Of a DNA stretch of 64,000 nucleotides, positions 1 through 9,337 are shown piece after piece. The stretch is from Gammaproteobacteria bacterium (GTDB lineage: Bacteria; Pseudomonadota; Gammaproteobacteria; Pseudomonadales; Azotimanducaceae). The position numbers and the translations under genes were made by a program. Under the pieces are notes generated by a model. It was not told where the DNA came from and did no database searches. It worked only from the letters and a program-made list of their open reading frames with translations. Each line of letters opens with the position of its first letter. Position 1 is the first letter of the stretch. The stretch spans positions 27,344 through 91,343 of the forward strand of contig DUBB01000036.1 in NCBI GenBank assembly GCA_012960535.1, read 5' to 3'.

Positions 1-725
1 AGAGAAAATATATCCGAAGGGTCTTCACCAATACATTGATCCAGCACATAAGCTGCATCACGAATTCTGTTAGTCATGGGTCCTTTAACGGTCAACAGGC
101 CACTGCCTGGCGGGTTTGCCCCGCCATTGGGAACCCTCCCCTGCGAGGTTTTTATACCGCTGAGCCCGCACAGGGCCGAGGGTATTCTGATCGATCCGCC
201 ACCATCACTGCCGGTCGCCAAGGGGATCATGCCGGATGCCAGTGCTGCAGATGAACCACCAGAAGAGCCTCCAGGGGTTCTGTTCAGGTCCCAGGGATTA
301 CAACTGGCGCCAAACGGGACGTTATCGGTTTTGCCCTTAAAGCCAAATTCTGGCGTGTTGGTCTTCCCCAGCACAACGCAGCCCGCTTGCCTGAGCCGGC
401 CTACCAGCACAGAATCAAATGCTGCCGGCGCATCATGGACATGCATCTGAGAACCGAAAGTTGTTACAAATCCCTGGGCATCTTCCAAATCCTTGACTCC
501 AATAGGAATACCCGCCAGCGGTAAATGCTCACCATTTGAAATTCTTGCATCGATATGCGCAGCCTCAGCCAGAGCGGCCGTCGAATTGTAAGCGCAGAAA
601 GCATTAATCGAAGGGTTAAGTCTGTCGATATTGGCTAATGCAGCCTTCGTTAAATCAACGGCGGTCGTTTCCTGTTGCCGGACATCCTCAGCTAATGCCA
701 CTACGGTAAAGTCCCTGAAATCCAC
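1..725 (-). CDS. Amidase (amidase signature family), C-terminus beyond window
   Basis: About 241 codons of an amidase-signature hydrolase, which cleaves C-N amide bonds in the cytoplasm; the gene runs off the left edge. The translation shows the Lys region (GIPIGVKD), the Gly/Ser-rich loop (GGSSGGSSAAL) and the nucleophile region (GSDGGGSIRIPS), so the Lys-cisSer-Ser triad is complete. The start is GTG at 725: an in-frame TAA lies six codons upstream, and AGGGAGAA sits a few bases before the GTG. Substrate is unknown; the family includes GatA-like proteins and aryl or fatty amide hydrolases. A second, clearly different amidase lies at 30428-31873. The family call is secure; the function is open. 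Confidence 0.9.
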   Translation of the reverse strand, partial: MDFRDFTVVALAEDVRQQETTAVDLTKAALANIDRLNPSINAFCAYNSTAALAEAAHIDARISNGEHLPLAGIPIGVKDLEDAQGFVTTFGSQMHVHDAPAAFDSVLVGRLRQAGCVVLGKTNTPEFGFKGKTDNVPFGASCNPWDLNRTPGGSSGGSSAALASGMIPLATGSDGGGSIRIPSALCGLSGIKTSQGRVPNGGANPPGSGLLTVKGPMTNRIRDAAYVLDQCIGEDPSDIFS

Positions 726-934
726 CCGTTCTCCCTCTCGTTAAGCTTGAGCCATCAGCCTATAACACCACTTATTGAGCTTGCAAGGCCTAGCTAAACG
801 CGAGCAATCGAAACTTTTCAGGTAGATCACCGGTATCCATGAACAGCCGCTCCATAAAAAGGCTCATAGTGAGTAGACCCACTTGTTAGCAATGAGGAAA
901 TATTCCTTCTTAATCAAGGGGTCAGAGGGTATAC

Positions 935-2806
935 TTGCCGCCGCTCATCCCACTCGTCTCAGTTCAACCGGAAAACACCTTGCCAGAAGAAACTAATATC
1001 AAGCACTTTCGTGACCTGAATCTACCCGATAGCCTCATCAAATCATTAGAAGATGTAGGCTATGAGGTGCCCACGCCGATTCAGGCAGAAGCCATTCCAT
1101 TTCTGCTGGAAGGCCGAGATTTACTCGGTCATGCACCTACGGGTACCGGAAAAACGGCGGCATTTGCCTTACCCTTGCTGTCAAGAATCCAGCTCGATCA
1201 GCGGCAGGTTCAACTCATGGTGCTGACCCCGACCCGGGAACTGGCGATTCAAGTTGCCGAGGCACTTGCTAAATATGCCCGCCACATCCCTGGATTTAGG
1301 GTTCTTCCTATCTACGGTGGCCAGGAATATGGCGGCCAGATACGAGGGCTCAGAGGTGGCGTGCATGCTGTGGTAGGGACGCCGGGCCGAATTATGGATC
1401 ACATGCGTAAGGGCACCTTGAAACTAGCTGCCCTGGATGCGCTGGTACTCGATGAAGCCGATGAAATGCTACGCATGGGCTTCATTGATGATGTTGAGTG
1501 GATTCTGGAACAGATGCCAGAGAAAAGGCAAATGGCGCTGTTCTCAGCCACAATGCCCAAAGAAGTGCAGAGAATCGCCCGAAAATTTCTTTCTGATCCT
1601 AAAGAAATCGCGATCAAGAACAAGACCGCCACGGCTTCCCTGATAAAACAACGCTACTGGTCAGTCAGTCACGGTTACAAAACTGATGCATTAACTCGAA
1701 TTCTGGAAATTGAAGAATTCGATGCAATGTTAATCTTTGTAAGAACCAAAATCTCAACCGTCGAACTCGCCGAAAAACTGGCGGCCAGGGGCTATGCAGC
1801 AGCCCCTATCAATGGCGACATAGCGCAGAACCAGAGAGAAAAAGTCATTCAGCAATTCACCAGGGGATCACTTGATATCCTTGTAGCAACAGACGTGGCT
1901 GCCAGGGGGCTCGATGTCAGCCGCATCAGCCATGTCGTGAATTATGATATTCCCTATGACACTGAGGCCTACATTCATCGTATTGGCAGAACAGGCAGGG
2001 CCGGCCGTAAGGGTGATGCCATTTTGTTCGTGACCCCGCGTGAACGCCGCATGCTTGCAGCCATTGAGAAAGCGACTCGCCAGAAAATTGAAAAGCTAGA
2101 ATTACCAACCACGGAAATGGTGAATAACAAACGTATAGCCGGCTTCAAGCAGAAAATAAGTGATGTACTAGCAGAGGGAAATCTCGATTTCCTGAAAGGC
2201 CTAATTGAACAGTATCAGCTAGAACATGACACGGCAGCCGTCGATGTTGCCGCAGCCCTGGCAAAACTGACTATGGGCGAGCAGTTCCTGCTTTCAAAAG
2301 ACAAAGCAAAAAACACCCTGCCAAGGGAAAATACGGGTCTCGCCCGTAAACAAAACCAATCTCGCAATCGGGATCGTAGCAAGCAGAAACCCCGAAGGGG
2401 TCATAACAATGATACCCAGGTTCCAGAAGGTATGGAGCGCTATCGAATTGAAGTCGGTCATCAACATGAGGTCAAACCCAGCAATATTGTAGGTGCCCTG
2501 GCCAATGAATCAGGGCTCGATGGCGATCACATCGGCCATATTGATATTCATGATGACCACTGTTTTGTCGACCTGCCTGTTGGCATGTCCAGGCAGATGT
2601 TTCAGGAACTCAAGAAAGTCTGGGTATGTGGGCAGCGACTGAATATCAGCAGAGCTGAAGCAGATGGGGCGATGAAGACCCGGCCGGCATTTTCTAAAGC
2701 AAAACCAGCACGCTCAAAAAAGGTAAAACCGAAAAAAGCCCGTTTACGCAAGACAAGTAAGCGCAAAGCTAGTAAAGCTGCAGGACAGAAAAAGCAGGTT
2801 ACATAA
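935..2806 (+). CDS. deaD: DEAD-box ATP-dependent RNA helicase, DeaD/CsdA type
   Basis: ATP-dependent RNA helicase that remodels structured RNA in ribosome assembly and mRNA decay, especially in the cold (family knowledge). Visible motifs: Q motif GYEVPTPIQ (about 42-50), Walker A APTGTGKT (67-74), PTREL (99-103), TPGR (149-152), DEAD (173-176), SAT (204-206) and HRIGRTGRAGR (348-358). A DbpA/CsdA-type RNA-binding domain follows at about 500-574, then a Lys/Arg-rich tail. At 623 residues it matches E. coli DeaD in length and layout. The likely start is TTG at 935, with AGAGGG five bases upstream; no ATG lies before the Q motif. It is monocistronic. Confidence 0.95.
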   Translation: MPPLIPLVSVQPENTLPEETNIKHFRDLNLPDSLIKSLEDVGYEVPTPIQAEAIPFLLEGRDLLGHAPTGTGKTAAFALPLLSRIQLDQRQVQLMVLTPTRELAIQVAEALAKYARHIPGFRVLPIYGGQEYGGQIRGLRGGVHAVVGTPGRIMDHMRKGTLKLAALDALVLDEADEMLRMGFIDDVEWILEQMPEKRQMALFSATMPKEVQRIARKFLSDPKEIAIKNKTATASLIKQRYWSVSHGYKTDALTRILEIEEFDAMLIFVRTKISTVELAEKLAARGYAAAPINGDIAQNQREKVIQQFTRGSLDILVATDVAARGLDVSRISHVVNYDIPYDTEAYIHRIGRTGRAGRKGDAILFVTPRERRMLAAIEKATRQKIEKLELPTTEMVNNKRIAGFKQKISDVLAEGNLDFLKGLIEQYQLEHDTAAVDVAAALAKLTMGEQFLLSKDKAKNTLPRENTGLARKQNQSRNRDRSKQKPRRGHNNDTQVPEGMERYRIEVGHQHEVKPSNIVGALANESGLDGDHIGHIDIHDDHCFVDLPVGMSRQMFQELKKVWVCGQRLNISRAEADGAMKTRPAFSKAKPARSKKVKPKKARLRKTSKRKASKAAGQKKQVT

Positions 2807-2970
2807 ATCCAAGACCTGTCTTTAGCTTAAAGCCTGGGCAGACTTCAACGCACCTGAATCGAGCTATAGTCAGGCTATTGCGAGTCATTACAGGAACCGA
2901 TTACAGTTTATCGGTGGCCTTATATCTGATATAAAGCAAACCACAAAGCGATGCGTTGCAAGGAATACCT

Positions 2971-4299
2971 ATGAGTGAAGCGATTTCAGAAAATAACATC
3001 AATGACCGAGAGGTGGCCTCCTTCAAACGGCCCGGTGATAGTGAGGAACTCCTCCAGGGAGAAATCCCTGATCCAACACAGATGTTAATCGAAGACATCA
3101 ATCCGGTGAGCGCACGGTTGTTCAGCGAAGATAAAATGTGGGGCTTTTTTGAACGCCTGCGGGCAGAAGACCCGATTCATTTTAATCAAACTGAACTTGC
3201 CGGAAGATACTGGTCGTTGACCCGCTATGAAGACATCAAAAAAGTAGATGCCGATCATGCTCGCTTTTCGTCAGCCAACGGTATCACTCTTGGTTTTCCG
3301 ATTGACGCTGAACTCCCCGAGGGGGCGCTCAATGTCAGTATGTTCATCGCCATGGACCCTCCCACCCATGACCAACAGCGCATGACAGTGTCGCCGGTAG
3401 TGGCGCCCAGAAATCTGGCTAACATGGAACCCCTTATCCGCCAGCGAACAGGCAAGGTCCTGGATGCCCTGCCCGTCAACGAACCGTTCGACTGGGTAGA
3501 ACGCGTCTCCATTGAACTTACCACGCAGATGCTGGCTACCCTGTTCGACTTTCCGTTCGAGCAAAGGCAAAAATTAACAAGGTGGTCAGATGTCGCCACG
3601 GCGGTCCCAGGATCAGGTATCGTGGATACCGAAGAACAACGCCGGGCAGAACTGATTGAATGCCTGGAGTATTTCACAGGCCTCTGGCAGGAACGAAAAC
3701 GTAACCCCGGCGATGACCTGATCTCTATGCTTGCCCACGGCGAGGACACCAGGGACATGGAGCCTCTCGAATTCCTGGGCAATCTAATTCTCCTGATTGT
3801 CGGTGGAAACGATACAACTCGTAATTCAATGAGTGGCAGTGTCTACGCCCTGAATAAATTCCCAAGGGAATATGACAAACTGATAGCTGCACCCCAGTTG
3901 ATTCCAAAAATGGTCGCGGAAGTTATTCGCTGGCAAACACCACTGGCTTATATGCGAAGAACGGCCACCGAGGATTGTCTGATTCAAGACAAAAAAATCC
4001 TTGCCGGAGATCAGATTCTCATGTGGTACGTATCAGGCAATCGTGATGACAGTGTGTTCGAACGACCCAATGAGCTGATTATTGACCGGCCGAATTCCAG
4101 ATCTCACCTTTCCTTCGGCTTCGGTATCCATCGCTGTATGGGAAACCGCCTGGCAGAGATGCAGCTGCGTGTGCTGTGGGAGGAAATCCTGGTACGATTT
4201 GAGAAAATAGAGGTTCTTGAAGAACCAACAAGGACCTATTCTTCTTTTGTAAAAGGATATACTCGCCTGCCGGTAAGGCTAACAAAGAAAAAAACATAA
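2971..4299 (+). CDS. Cytochrome P450, CYP153 family (alkane/fatty-acid terminal hydroxylase)
   Basis: A 442-residue soluble P450 predicted to hydroxylate medium-chain alkanes or related substrates at the terminal carbon. It carries the I-helix GGNDTT (278-283), ExxR EVIR (317-320) and heme loop FGFGIHRC with Cys389. Segments such as IAMDPP, IRWQTPL and MWYVSGNRD match my memory of CYP153A6 closely, so the family call is firmer than a generic P450 call. The start is ATG 2971, with AAGGAA six bases upstream; an in-frame TTG at 2956 lacks an equivalent site. CYP153 enzymes need a ferredoxin and ferredoxin reductase, and neither is encoded nearby, so the redox partners must be elsewhere. Confidence 0.9.
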   Translation: MSEAISENNINDREVASFKRPGDSEELLQGEIPDPTQMLIEDINPVSARLFSEDKMWGFFERLRAEDPIHFNQTELAGRYWSLTRYEDIKKVDADHARFSSANGITLGFPIDAELPEGALNVSMFIAMDPPTHDQQRMTVSPVVAPRNLANMEPLIRQRTGKVLDALPVNEPFDWVERVSIELTTQMLATLFDFPFEQRQKLTRWSDVATAVPGSGIVDTEEQRRAELIECLEYFTGLWQERKRNPGDDLISMLAHGEDTRDMEPLEFLGNLILLIVGGNDTTRNSMSGSVYALNKFPREYDKLIAAPQLIPKMVAEVIRWQTPLAYMRRTATEDCLIQDKKILAGDQILMWYVSGNRDDSVFERPNELIIDRPNSRSHLSFGFGIHRCMGNRLAEMQLRVLWEEILVRFEKIEVLEEPTRTYSSFVKGYTRLPVRLTKKKT

Positions 4300-4366
4300 A
4301 TTCACACGGCCGAGTATTGGCAGTACGATTGACTCAAAGCTAATGGATTACAGAAACCAGCTGGGT

Positions 4367-6577
4367 TTACCTCGATCCCGGCTGATAGGTTTCAACAGCG
4401 CTGGCCTGTACGTCGGCAGAGTAATAAGCAACCGTCTTAAACTCACGGTTAATATAACGTTCAGCCTGATCAAAGAAATGCGGTGATTGTGGATCCCCGC
4501 TCTGACCGCCTGCGAGTAGGGTTTTTGCCTTTACTTTCTCGCCAAATTCCACCACCGCAACGAAACTGTTTCCGGAAGCCCCGTACAGCTTTTTAGTGCC
4601 GGGGAAATGTTTCGCACCAAAGGATGCCAGTGCGCCCCATCTTCCAGAGGCCATTGAGACCGGCAGGCTTGCTGCATCATCATCATGTGGCTGGTTGATA
4701 GCACCGGTAATACGCTGTAATCGATTAACCTCTCCCCAGGGTAACTGCCACTTCCCAAAATCTCTTACCAGATCAGATAGTACTTCTGAAAAGATAACCA
4801 GTCTTTCTTCTAAGGGTGACGATGTGCCGAAATAGTCAGTCAACTCAGCGCCTTTAAGCGCACTCGGATTCTGACCTACTTCACCATAATGAAAACCGTA
4901 AAAATGGGCTAGCGTCATGGCCATTGAATCCGAACTTGATTTCAGATCCCAATGCCGGAGTATTTCAATTGCTTTGGCCATTTCCGGATCTGAGCTTCCC
5001 TGTTGATCAAACGCAAGGATCAAGCCTGGTAGCAGTTTTTCGAAACCCGGCAAGTAAGGGTCATAGGCCAGATCCAGCAGCGTCTCCAGGCTCCAGTTGC
5101 TGCCGGCCTTTAATAATCGTGCCGCATGAATTGCTCTGAAATTTTCCGGGTCTGGCGCCATATAACTCGGATAATCCTGGCGTATCGGGCTGAACTCGCC
5201 TGCTGCGCTGAAAGGCGTTGAATTACAATTCTGAATCCAGCCGTTTTCCGGATTTAACAGGGTAATGCTTTCTGACACTTCATGTATTCCTGACCAGTCA
5301 GTCCTCGGATCGCTGCCATCGACAGGTTTGGAATAATCAAACTGAACGTCCCTGCGAGGAATAAAATTACCGTGGTAGTAAGCAATGTTGCCAGCAGCAT
5401 CGGCAAAAACCGTATTATTGGATGAGTTCGTGCGGATATCCATCATCTCTCTGAACTGAGAGTGATTAGATAATTTAGTGCGAACAAAAGATTGCCTTAA
5501 GGCATTCACCGGATCCCAATTGATCTTAGTAGCGACCCAGCGCCCCTCCAGCCTGTGCGTAATTGGCCCGTGATGGCTATGATAGACAGGGAAGGTCCTG
5601 TCTAGTAAATCGTCACCGTCCTTGTACTTCAGGGTCACACTAGAAACCTGGATATCTCGTAGTTCATCACCATATCGATAAACCAGCTTGCCATCAATTT
5701 TCGACACGTCTTCGACAAATTCATCCATGAAATCGAGCCGCGTTGACGTGTGCATCCAACCCGTCTTTTCATTAAAGCCCTGATAGACGAAAAATTGTCC
5801 CCAGGTGACCGCTCCATAGGCGTTAAGGCCCTGTTCACTGACCACATGAACCTCACCCCTGAAATAGAAAGAGGTATGCGGATTAATCAAGAACAGAGGA
5901 TGCCCTGATTCGGTCAAATCTCCAGAGATCGCAATCCCATTTGAGCCCCTCGGCTCGGCTAGGGCAGTTTCCCGGGTTTGCTCGAGGGTTGGCACCCCCC
6001 GATCCTGATTCTTGCCATAAAAAGCGGCTATCCCATCCAATGGGATCTGTTCAATATCGCCTCCAATCGAACCCTCGCTGAAAAACATGGGCATCCAGGG
6101 CTCAAACCGTTTCAGTAATCTGGGTTGTACTTCCGGGTTTGCTGCCAGATAGTAATTCAAGCCATCTGCGTAAGCATCACACAAATCCTGCAACCAGCGT
6201 GGCGCATCATCATAAGCCTGCTGGGCTTCTTCAAGGGACATGTAAAGACGCGCCCGCAGGTCGCTGTACAGGGCAGATTCACCTTCCACTTCAGCCAGTC
6301 GCCCCATGGCCCAGATATAATTCTGTTCAACTCGATTAAAGTCATCCTCGGCCTGGGCGTATAACAATCCGAACACAGCATCAGCATCGGTCTTGCCATA
6401 GATGTGCGGCACACCAAATTGATCACGTATGATGGTTACCTGCTCGGCCCTCAGGGCCAATCGCTTGAGTTCTGATTCCAACTCAGAATTGTTACCTTGC
6501 TCCTCGCAGCCAGCCAGTCCAAACACAAGGATAAATGCTGATAACCACCGAATATGAAAATTGTCCAGATGTTTCAT
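4367..6577 (-). CDS. Penicillin acylase family Ntn-hydrolase, lipoprotein
   Basis: A 736-residue N-terminal-nucleophile hydrolase of the penicillin/cephalosporin/acyl-homoserine-lactone acylase family, which hydrolyses amides of acyl or aryl-acyl groups in the periplasm. It begins with a lipoprotein signal (lipobox LAGC, Cys24), so it is probably membrane anchored. The precursor should self-cleave before Ser212 in EPRG-SNGIAISG, giving an alpha chain of about 190 residues and a beta chain of about 525. The following INPHTSFYFRGEVHV and the Asn-rich RTNSSNN region are typical of the beta subunit. The substrate cannot be read from sequence; AHL or lipid-amide acylase is as likely as beta-lactam acylase. 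It is transcribed after the kinase at 6642-7967. Confidence 0.88.
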   Translation of the reverse strand: MKHLDNFHIRWLSAFILVFGLAGCEEQGNNSELESELKRLALRAEQVTIIRDQFGVPHIYGKTDADAVFGLLYAQAEDDFNRVEQNYIWAMGRLAEVEGESALYSDLRARLYMSLEEAQQAYDDAPRWLQDLCDAYADGLNYYLAANPEVQPRLLKRFEPWMPMFFSEGSIGGDIEQIPLDGIAAFYGKNQDRGVPTLEQTRETALAEPRGSNGIAISGDLTESGHPLFLINPHTSFYFRGEVHVVSEQGLNAYGAVTWGQFFVYQGFNEKTGWMHTSTRLDFMDEFVEDVSKIDGKLVYRYGDELRDIQVSSVTLKYKDGDDLLDRTFPVYHSHHGPITHRLEGRWVATKINWDPVNALRQSFVRTKLSNHSQFREMMDIRTNSSNNTVFADAAGNIAYYHGNFIPRRDVQFDYSKPVDGSDPRTDWSGIHEVSESITLLNPENGWIQNCNSTPFSAAGEFSPIRQDYPSYMAPDPENFRAIHAARLLKAGSNWSLETLLDLAYDPYLPGFEKLLPGLILAFDQQGSSDPEMAKAIEILRHWDLKSSSDSMAMTLAHFYGFHYGEVGQNPSALKGAELTDYFGTSSPLEERLVIFSEVLSDLVRDFGKWQLPWGEVNRLQRITGAINQPHDDDAASLPVSMASGRWGALASFGAKHFPGTKKLYGASGNSFVAVVEFGEKVKAKTLLAGGQSGDPQSPHFFDQAERYINREFKTVAYYSADVQASAVETYQPGSR

Positions 6578-6641
6578 TTTAGTAAGAATCCTGATGTTGA
6601 TGTGCGTCTATGCTATAGCTTGGCATACCTGACCAGGTCTG

Positions 6642-7967
6642 TCAGCGAGTCCGCAGATGCGCTGGTAATTCTACCCATTGTCCCATCGCTCCGACATTGT
6701 CCGGTAAAACCGTCAGCTTGTCTGCAAAGTCATCGCTTCGGAAGTTCTCCAGGAAATTGGCTATCGCCTTGGCCCACCACATCCGCTTACGCAGATCTTC
6801 TGCTTCAAGATCCATCTCTGTTACGCCCTCGCTGCCGAGTTCAACTCGCGCTCCACCTTCATTTTCAAAGGCAGCCGAACGCCAGATTGCCCCTCCCATT
6901 CCCACATAATAAACGAATAATACCGTGCTCATGATCGCGTATTCCCGCTCGAATTGAGCAAAAGAATAATCAACATAGCGTTGGGTCTTGGACATAAACA
7001 GGTCATAGAACCGCTTTTGAACGATGCGTCGGTTCTCGGCTTGGTAAACTTCCGGCAACACAGTTCCGCTGCTCATCAGATAAGCCAGATCAGACGGAAC
7101 TGGCCCCTGAAACAGCAACTGGAAATCAATGGTAATCCAGCCTTCGGGATAAGCGGGACTCTTCTCGCACAGGAACAGATTGTCGCCTCTTAAATCACCA
7201 TGAGATAAAGTACAGGTGCCGCCATTTTCGGGTTTAATGGCATCAAAGAACGCTTCCAATTTATTGGTGAACAGTTCTGCTGCGTTTACGCCCAGAATCT
7301 GGTCCCAAGCGCAGCCATTGACCAGCGACGATTCGGGCATGCTGACTACCTTGTCAAACAGCTTTGCACCCCCTGGCATGACCTCCCGGTAAACGGCTAA
7401 ATTTGCATCCGAACACCAGTGCTCTATCCCAGCAGCCTGCAAATCCACCAACCGACTGCCCTCATTACATCCTTCCCAGGCGATGGCTGCATCGACCAAC
7501 CCGGGGATCAGGTCCAACACCTCATCCAGATTCAATTCCTGCTCATGTACCTTCTGCTGTGCAAAGCCGCTGACATCCTCCATTATCAGTCCCCAGCGGT
7601 TCTCGCTGGAATCATAATCCGCCAGGAAAACCCTCGGCCGAGGAAAGAAGGCATCTTCTGCCATCATATAGCCCTTAATATCCTTCACAAACATGTCGCT
7701 GATAGCTTCACTGGGCAGCATTTCAAAATCGGGCCAGGCTTTGGCAACAAAGGCATCACAACAGTCAGTCGGTTCCGCAAAAGTTACTTTCATTTTCTTA
7801 ATATCTGAAAAATACCCGGCAGTCATACCAACACCGCTCTCAACCACAGAGACAATGGAATTACTATCTTCTATCAATCCCTGACTCCTGAGAATGCCAG
7901 TCAGATACTCGGCATCAATCTCGCCAAGGTTACGGGGTAATTTCATGCCAGCTGGAATCGTTTTCAC
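6642..7967 (-). CDS. APH/EcKinase-fold phosphotransferase
   Basis: A protein of about 441 residues with the aminoglycoside-phosphotransferase/choline-kinase fold. The catalytic loop is visible as LSHGDLRGDN (HxDxxxxN type), followed by the metal-binding TIDFQ. N-lobe sequence is divergent and the substrate is unknown. Such kinases are common in catabolic regions of environmental proteobacteria and may phosphorylate hydroxylated intermediates (inference). The start is taken as GTG 7967, because GAGGA lies five bases upstream; an in-frame TTG (7979) and ATG (7946) are alternatives. It reads divergently from the LLM gene across a 29-bp repeat array, and the acylase follows 64 bases downstream. 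Confidence 0.8.
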   Translation of the reverse strand: MKTIPAGMKLPRNLGEIDAEYLTGILRSQGLIEDSNSIVSVVESGVGMTAGYFSDIKKMKVTFAEPTDCCDAFVAKAWPDFEMLPSEAISDMFVKDIKGYMMAEDAFFPRPRVFLADYDSSENRWGLIMEDVSGFAQQKVHEQELNLDEVLDLIPGLVDAAIAWEGCNEGSRLVDLQAAGIEHWCSDANLAVYREVMPGGAKLFDKVVSMPESSLVNGCAWDQILGVNAAELFTNKLEAFFDAIKPENGGTCTLSHGDLRGDNLFLCEKSPAYPEGWITIDFQLLFQGPVPSDLAYLMSSGTVLPEVYQAENRRIVQKRFYDLFMSKTQRYVDYSFAQFEREYAIMSTVLFVYYVGMGGAIWRSAAFENEGGARVELGSEGVTEMDLEAEDLRKRMWWAKAIANFLENFRSDDFADKLTVLPDNVGAMGQWVELPAHLRTR

Positions 7968-8039
7968 CTGAATCCTCAATGTCTATATAATGTTGATAAC
8001 AAGCAACCACTGTATAGTTTATTAGATGCTTTTGACAGC

Positions 8040-8155
8040 CATACAGTCTAGCCATAAACAATCTCCGCCATACAGTCTAGCCGTAAACAATCTCTGCTAT
8101 ACAGCCTATCCACCAACAATCTCTGCCATACAGCCTATCCCGCAATAAACTCCGC
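8040..8155. repeat. Four tandem copies of a 29-bp repeat
   Basis: Four head-to-tail 29-bp units begin at 8040, 8069, 8098 and 8127. Each starts with (c/t)atacag(t/c)cta and ends near aa(c/t)aa(t/a)ctc(c/t)gc. Units 1 and 2 are nearly identical; 3 and 4 have diverged; a degenerate fifth may extend to about 8185. There is no spacer, so it is not a CRISPR. It occupies the divergent intergenic region (7968-8426) between the kinase and LLM genes. The rest of that region shows no gene. Confidence 0.85.
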
Positions 8156-8426
8156 TAAATAAGCTGACCCAAGCGCAAATTCAGCTGAGCGGCTACCTAA
8201 AGCCAGTAGATGCCGCAAAGTATTCCAGAGAGTGCATTAAGCGTTATCTAGCAGCTGTAATTTGGATTTAAAGCAATTAACTACTGATACCTGGCATCGG
8301 TATAGCCCTGCTCAAGATGCCTGTCAGGTTCGAACCTTGGCTGTCGTCCGAACTTGGATTACCATAGGCTTGATGGGTCACCGCCCTATCCTGTAACCAA
8401 ATTTCACTCCAACGCAAGGGACGCTC

Positions 8427-9266
8427 ATGAATATCGGTCTTTTTGGCATCAATATGAATTTTCTGGCCTATCCTGATTGGGCAAAAACAGTCGCCCAACA
8501 TGCTGAAGCAAATGGTTTTGAGTCTCTGTGGACGGGAGAACATGTGGTGCTCCCCGATCCGCAACAGGCACCATCACCTGCCCCGCCGCAGACACCCATG
8601 ACCCACCCATCAACCGCATTGGCCTACCTGGCGGCGGTGACCAGCACCATAAAAATCGCAACTGGCATCACGCTTATAGCGCAACGAAACCCGGTAGTCC
8701 TGGCTAAAGAAATGGCTTCTCTTGATGTCCTCAGCGGTGGTCGCCTGCTGCTTGGCATTGGTGCCGGCTACCTGCACCAGGAATTTTCAGCCCTGGGCGT
8801 TGATTTTGCGTCAAGGGGGGCGAGAACGGATGAATACATCGATGCAATGAGGGCGCTCTGGACTCAGCAGAAACCGAGCTTCCAGGGGAAGCACGTTAAT
8901 TTCAGCCAGATCGATGCCCAGCCACGCCCGGTTCAGAGCGGCGGGCCACCCATTATTGTAGGTGGTGCCAGCCCAGCTGCCTTACGCAGGGCGATCACCC
9001 GGGGGCAAGGCTGGTACGGATTCGCCATGTCAGTAGATGCTGCAAAGAAAGCTTGTGCAGCCATTGAACTGGTGAGTTCCCGGTTTGAACGACCGGCCCG
9101 GCTTGGCAAGTTAGAGCTCAGCATTACGCCACCTAAACCACCAACAAAGACAATGGCAGAAGATTACGCTGCCATTGGAATCTCCCGCCTGATACCCATG
9201 CTGGGTTTCTATAAAGAGGCTAATATCCTTGAATCACTCGATAATCTAGCGACTGAACTGTTGTAA
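8427..9266 (+). CDS. LLM-class (luciferase-like) oxidoreductase, probably F420-dependent
   Basis: A 279-residue TIM-barrel flavin- or F420-dependent oxidoreductase of the bacterial-luciferase superfamily, resembling the TIGR03619-type F420 families. Characteristic segments are the N-terminal MNIGLFGI strand, LWTGEHVVLP, ATGITLIAQRNPVVLAKE, LDVLSGGRLLLGIGAG and the PPIIVGGASP strand. Length is normal for the family. ATG 8427 is preceded by AAGGGA at a good distance. Its substrate and whether it uses F420 or FMN cannot be decided from sequence. Two other LLM genes occur at 45534-46403 and 54949-55953. Confidence 0.88.
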   Translation: MNIGLFGINMNFLAYPDWAKTVAQHAEANGFESLWTGEHVVLPDPQQAPSPAPPQTPMTHPSTALAYLAAVTSTIKIATGITLIAQRNPVVLAKEMASLDVLSGGRLLLGIGAGYLHQEFSALGVDFASRGARTDEYIDAMRALWTQQKPSFQGKHVNFSQIDAQPRPVQSGGPPIIVGGASPAALRRAITRGQGWYGFAMSVDAAKKACAAIELVSSRFERPARLGKLELSITPPKPPTKTMAEDYAAIGISRLIPMLGFYKEANILESLDNLATELL

Positions 9267-9337
9267 ACCTGGACCCACGGCAGCCACTATCTGTTGGCTA
9301 GCTGCCAGCGATCTGGCTATCTTAGCGATGGACTGGA

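Noticed and set aside
3255..3782. 175-codon frame opposite the CYP153 gene
   Set aside because: A shadow of a strongly supported P450 gene on the other strand.
8040..8155. Possible CRISPR array
   Set aside because: Units are directly adjacent with no spacers, diverge steadily, and no cas gene is present.
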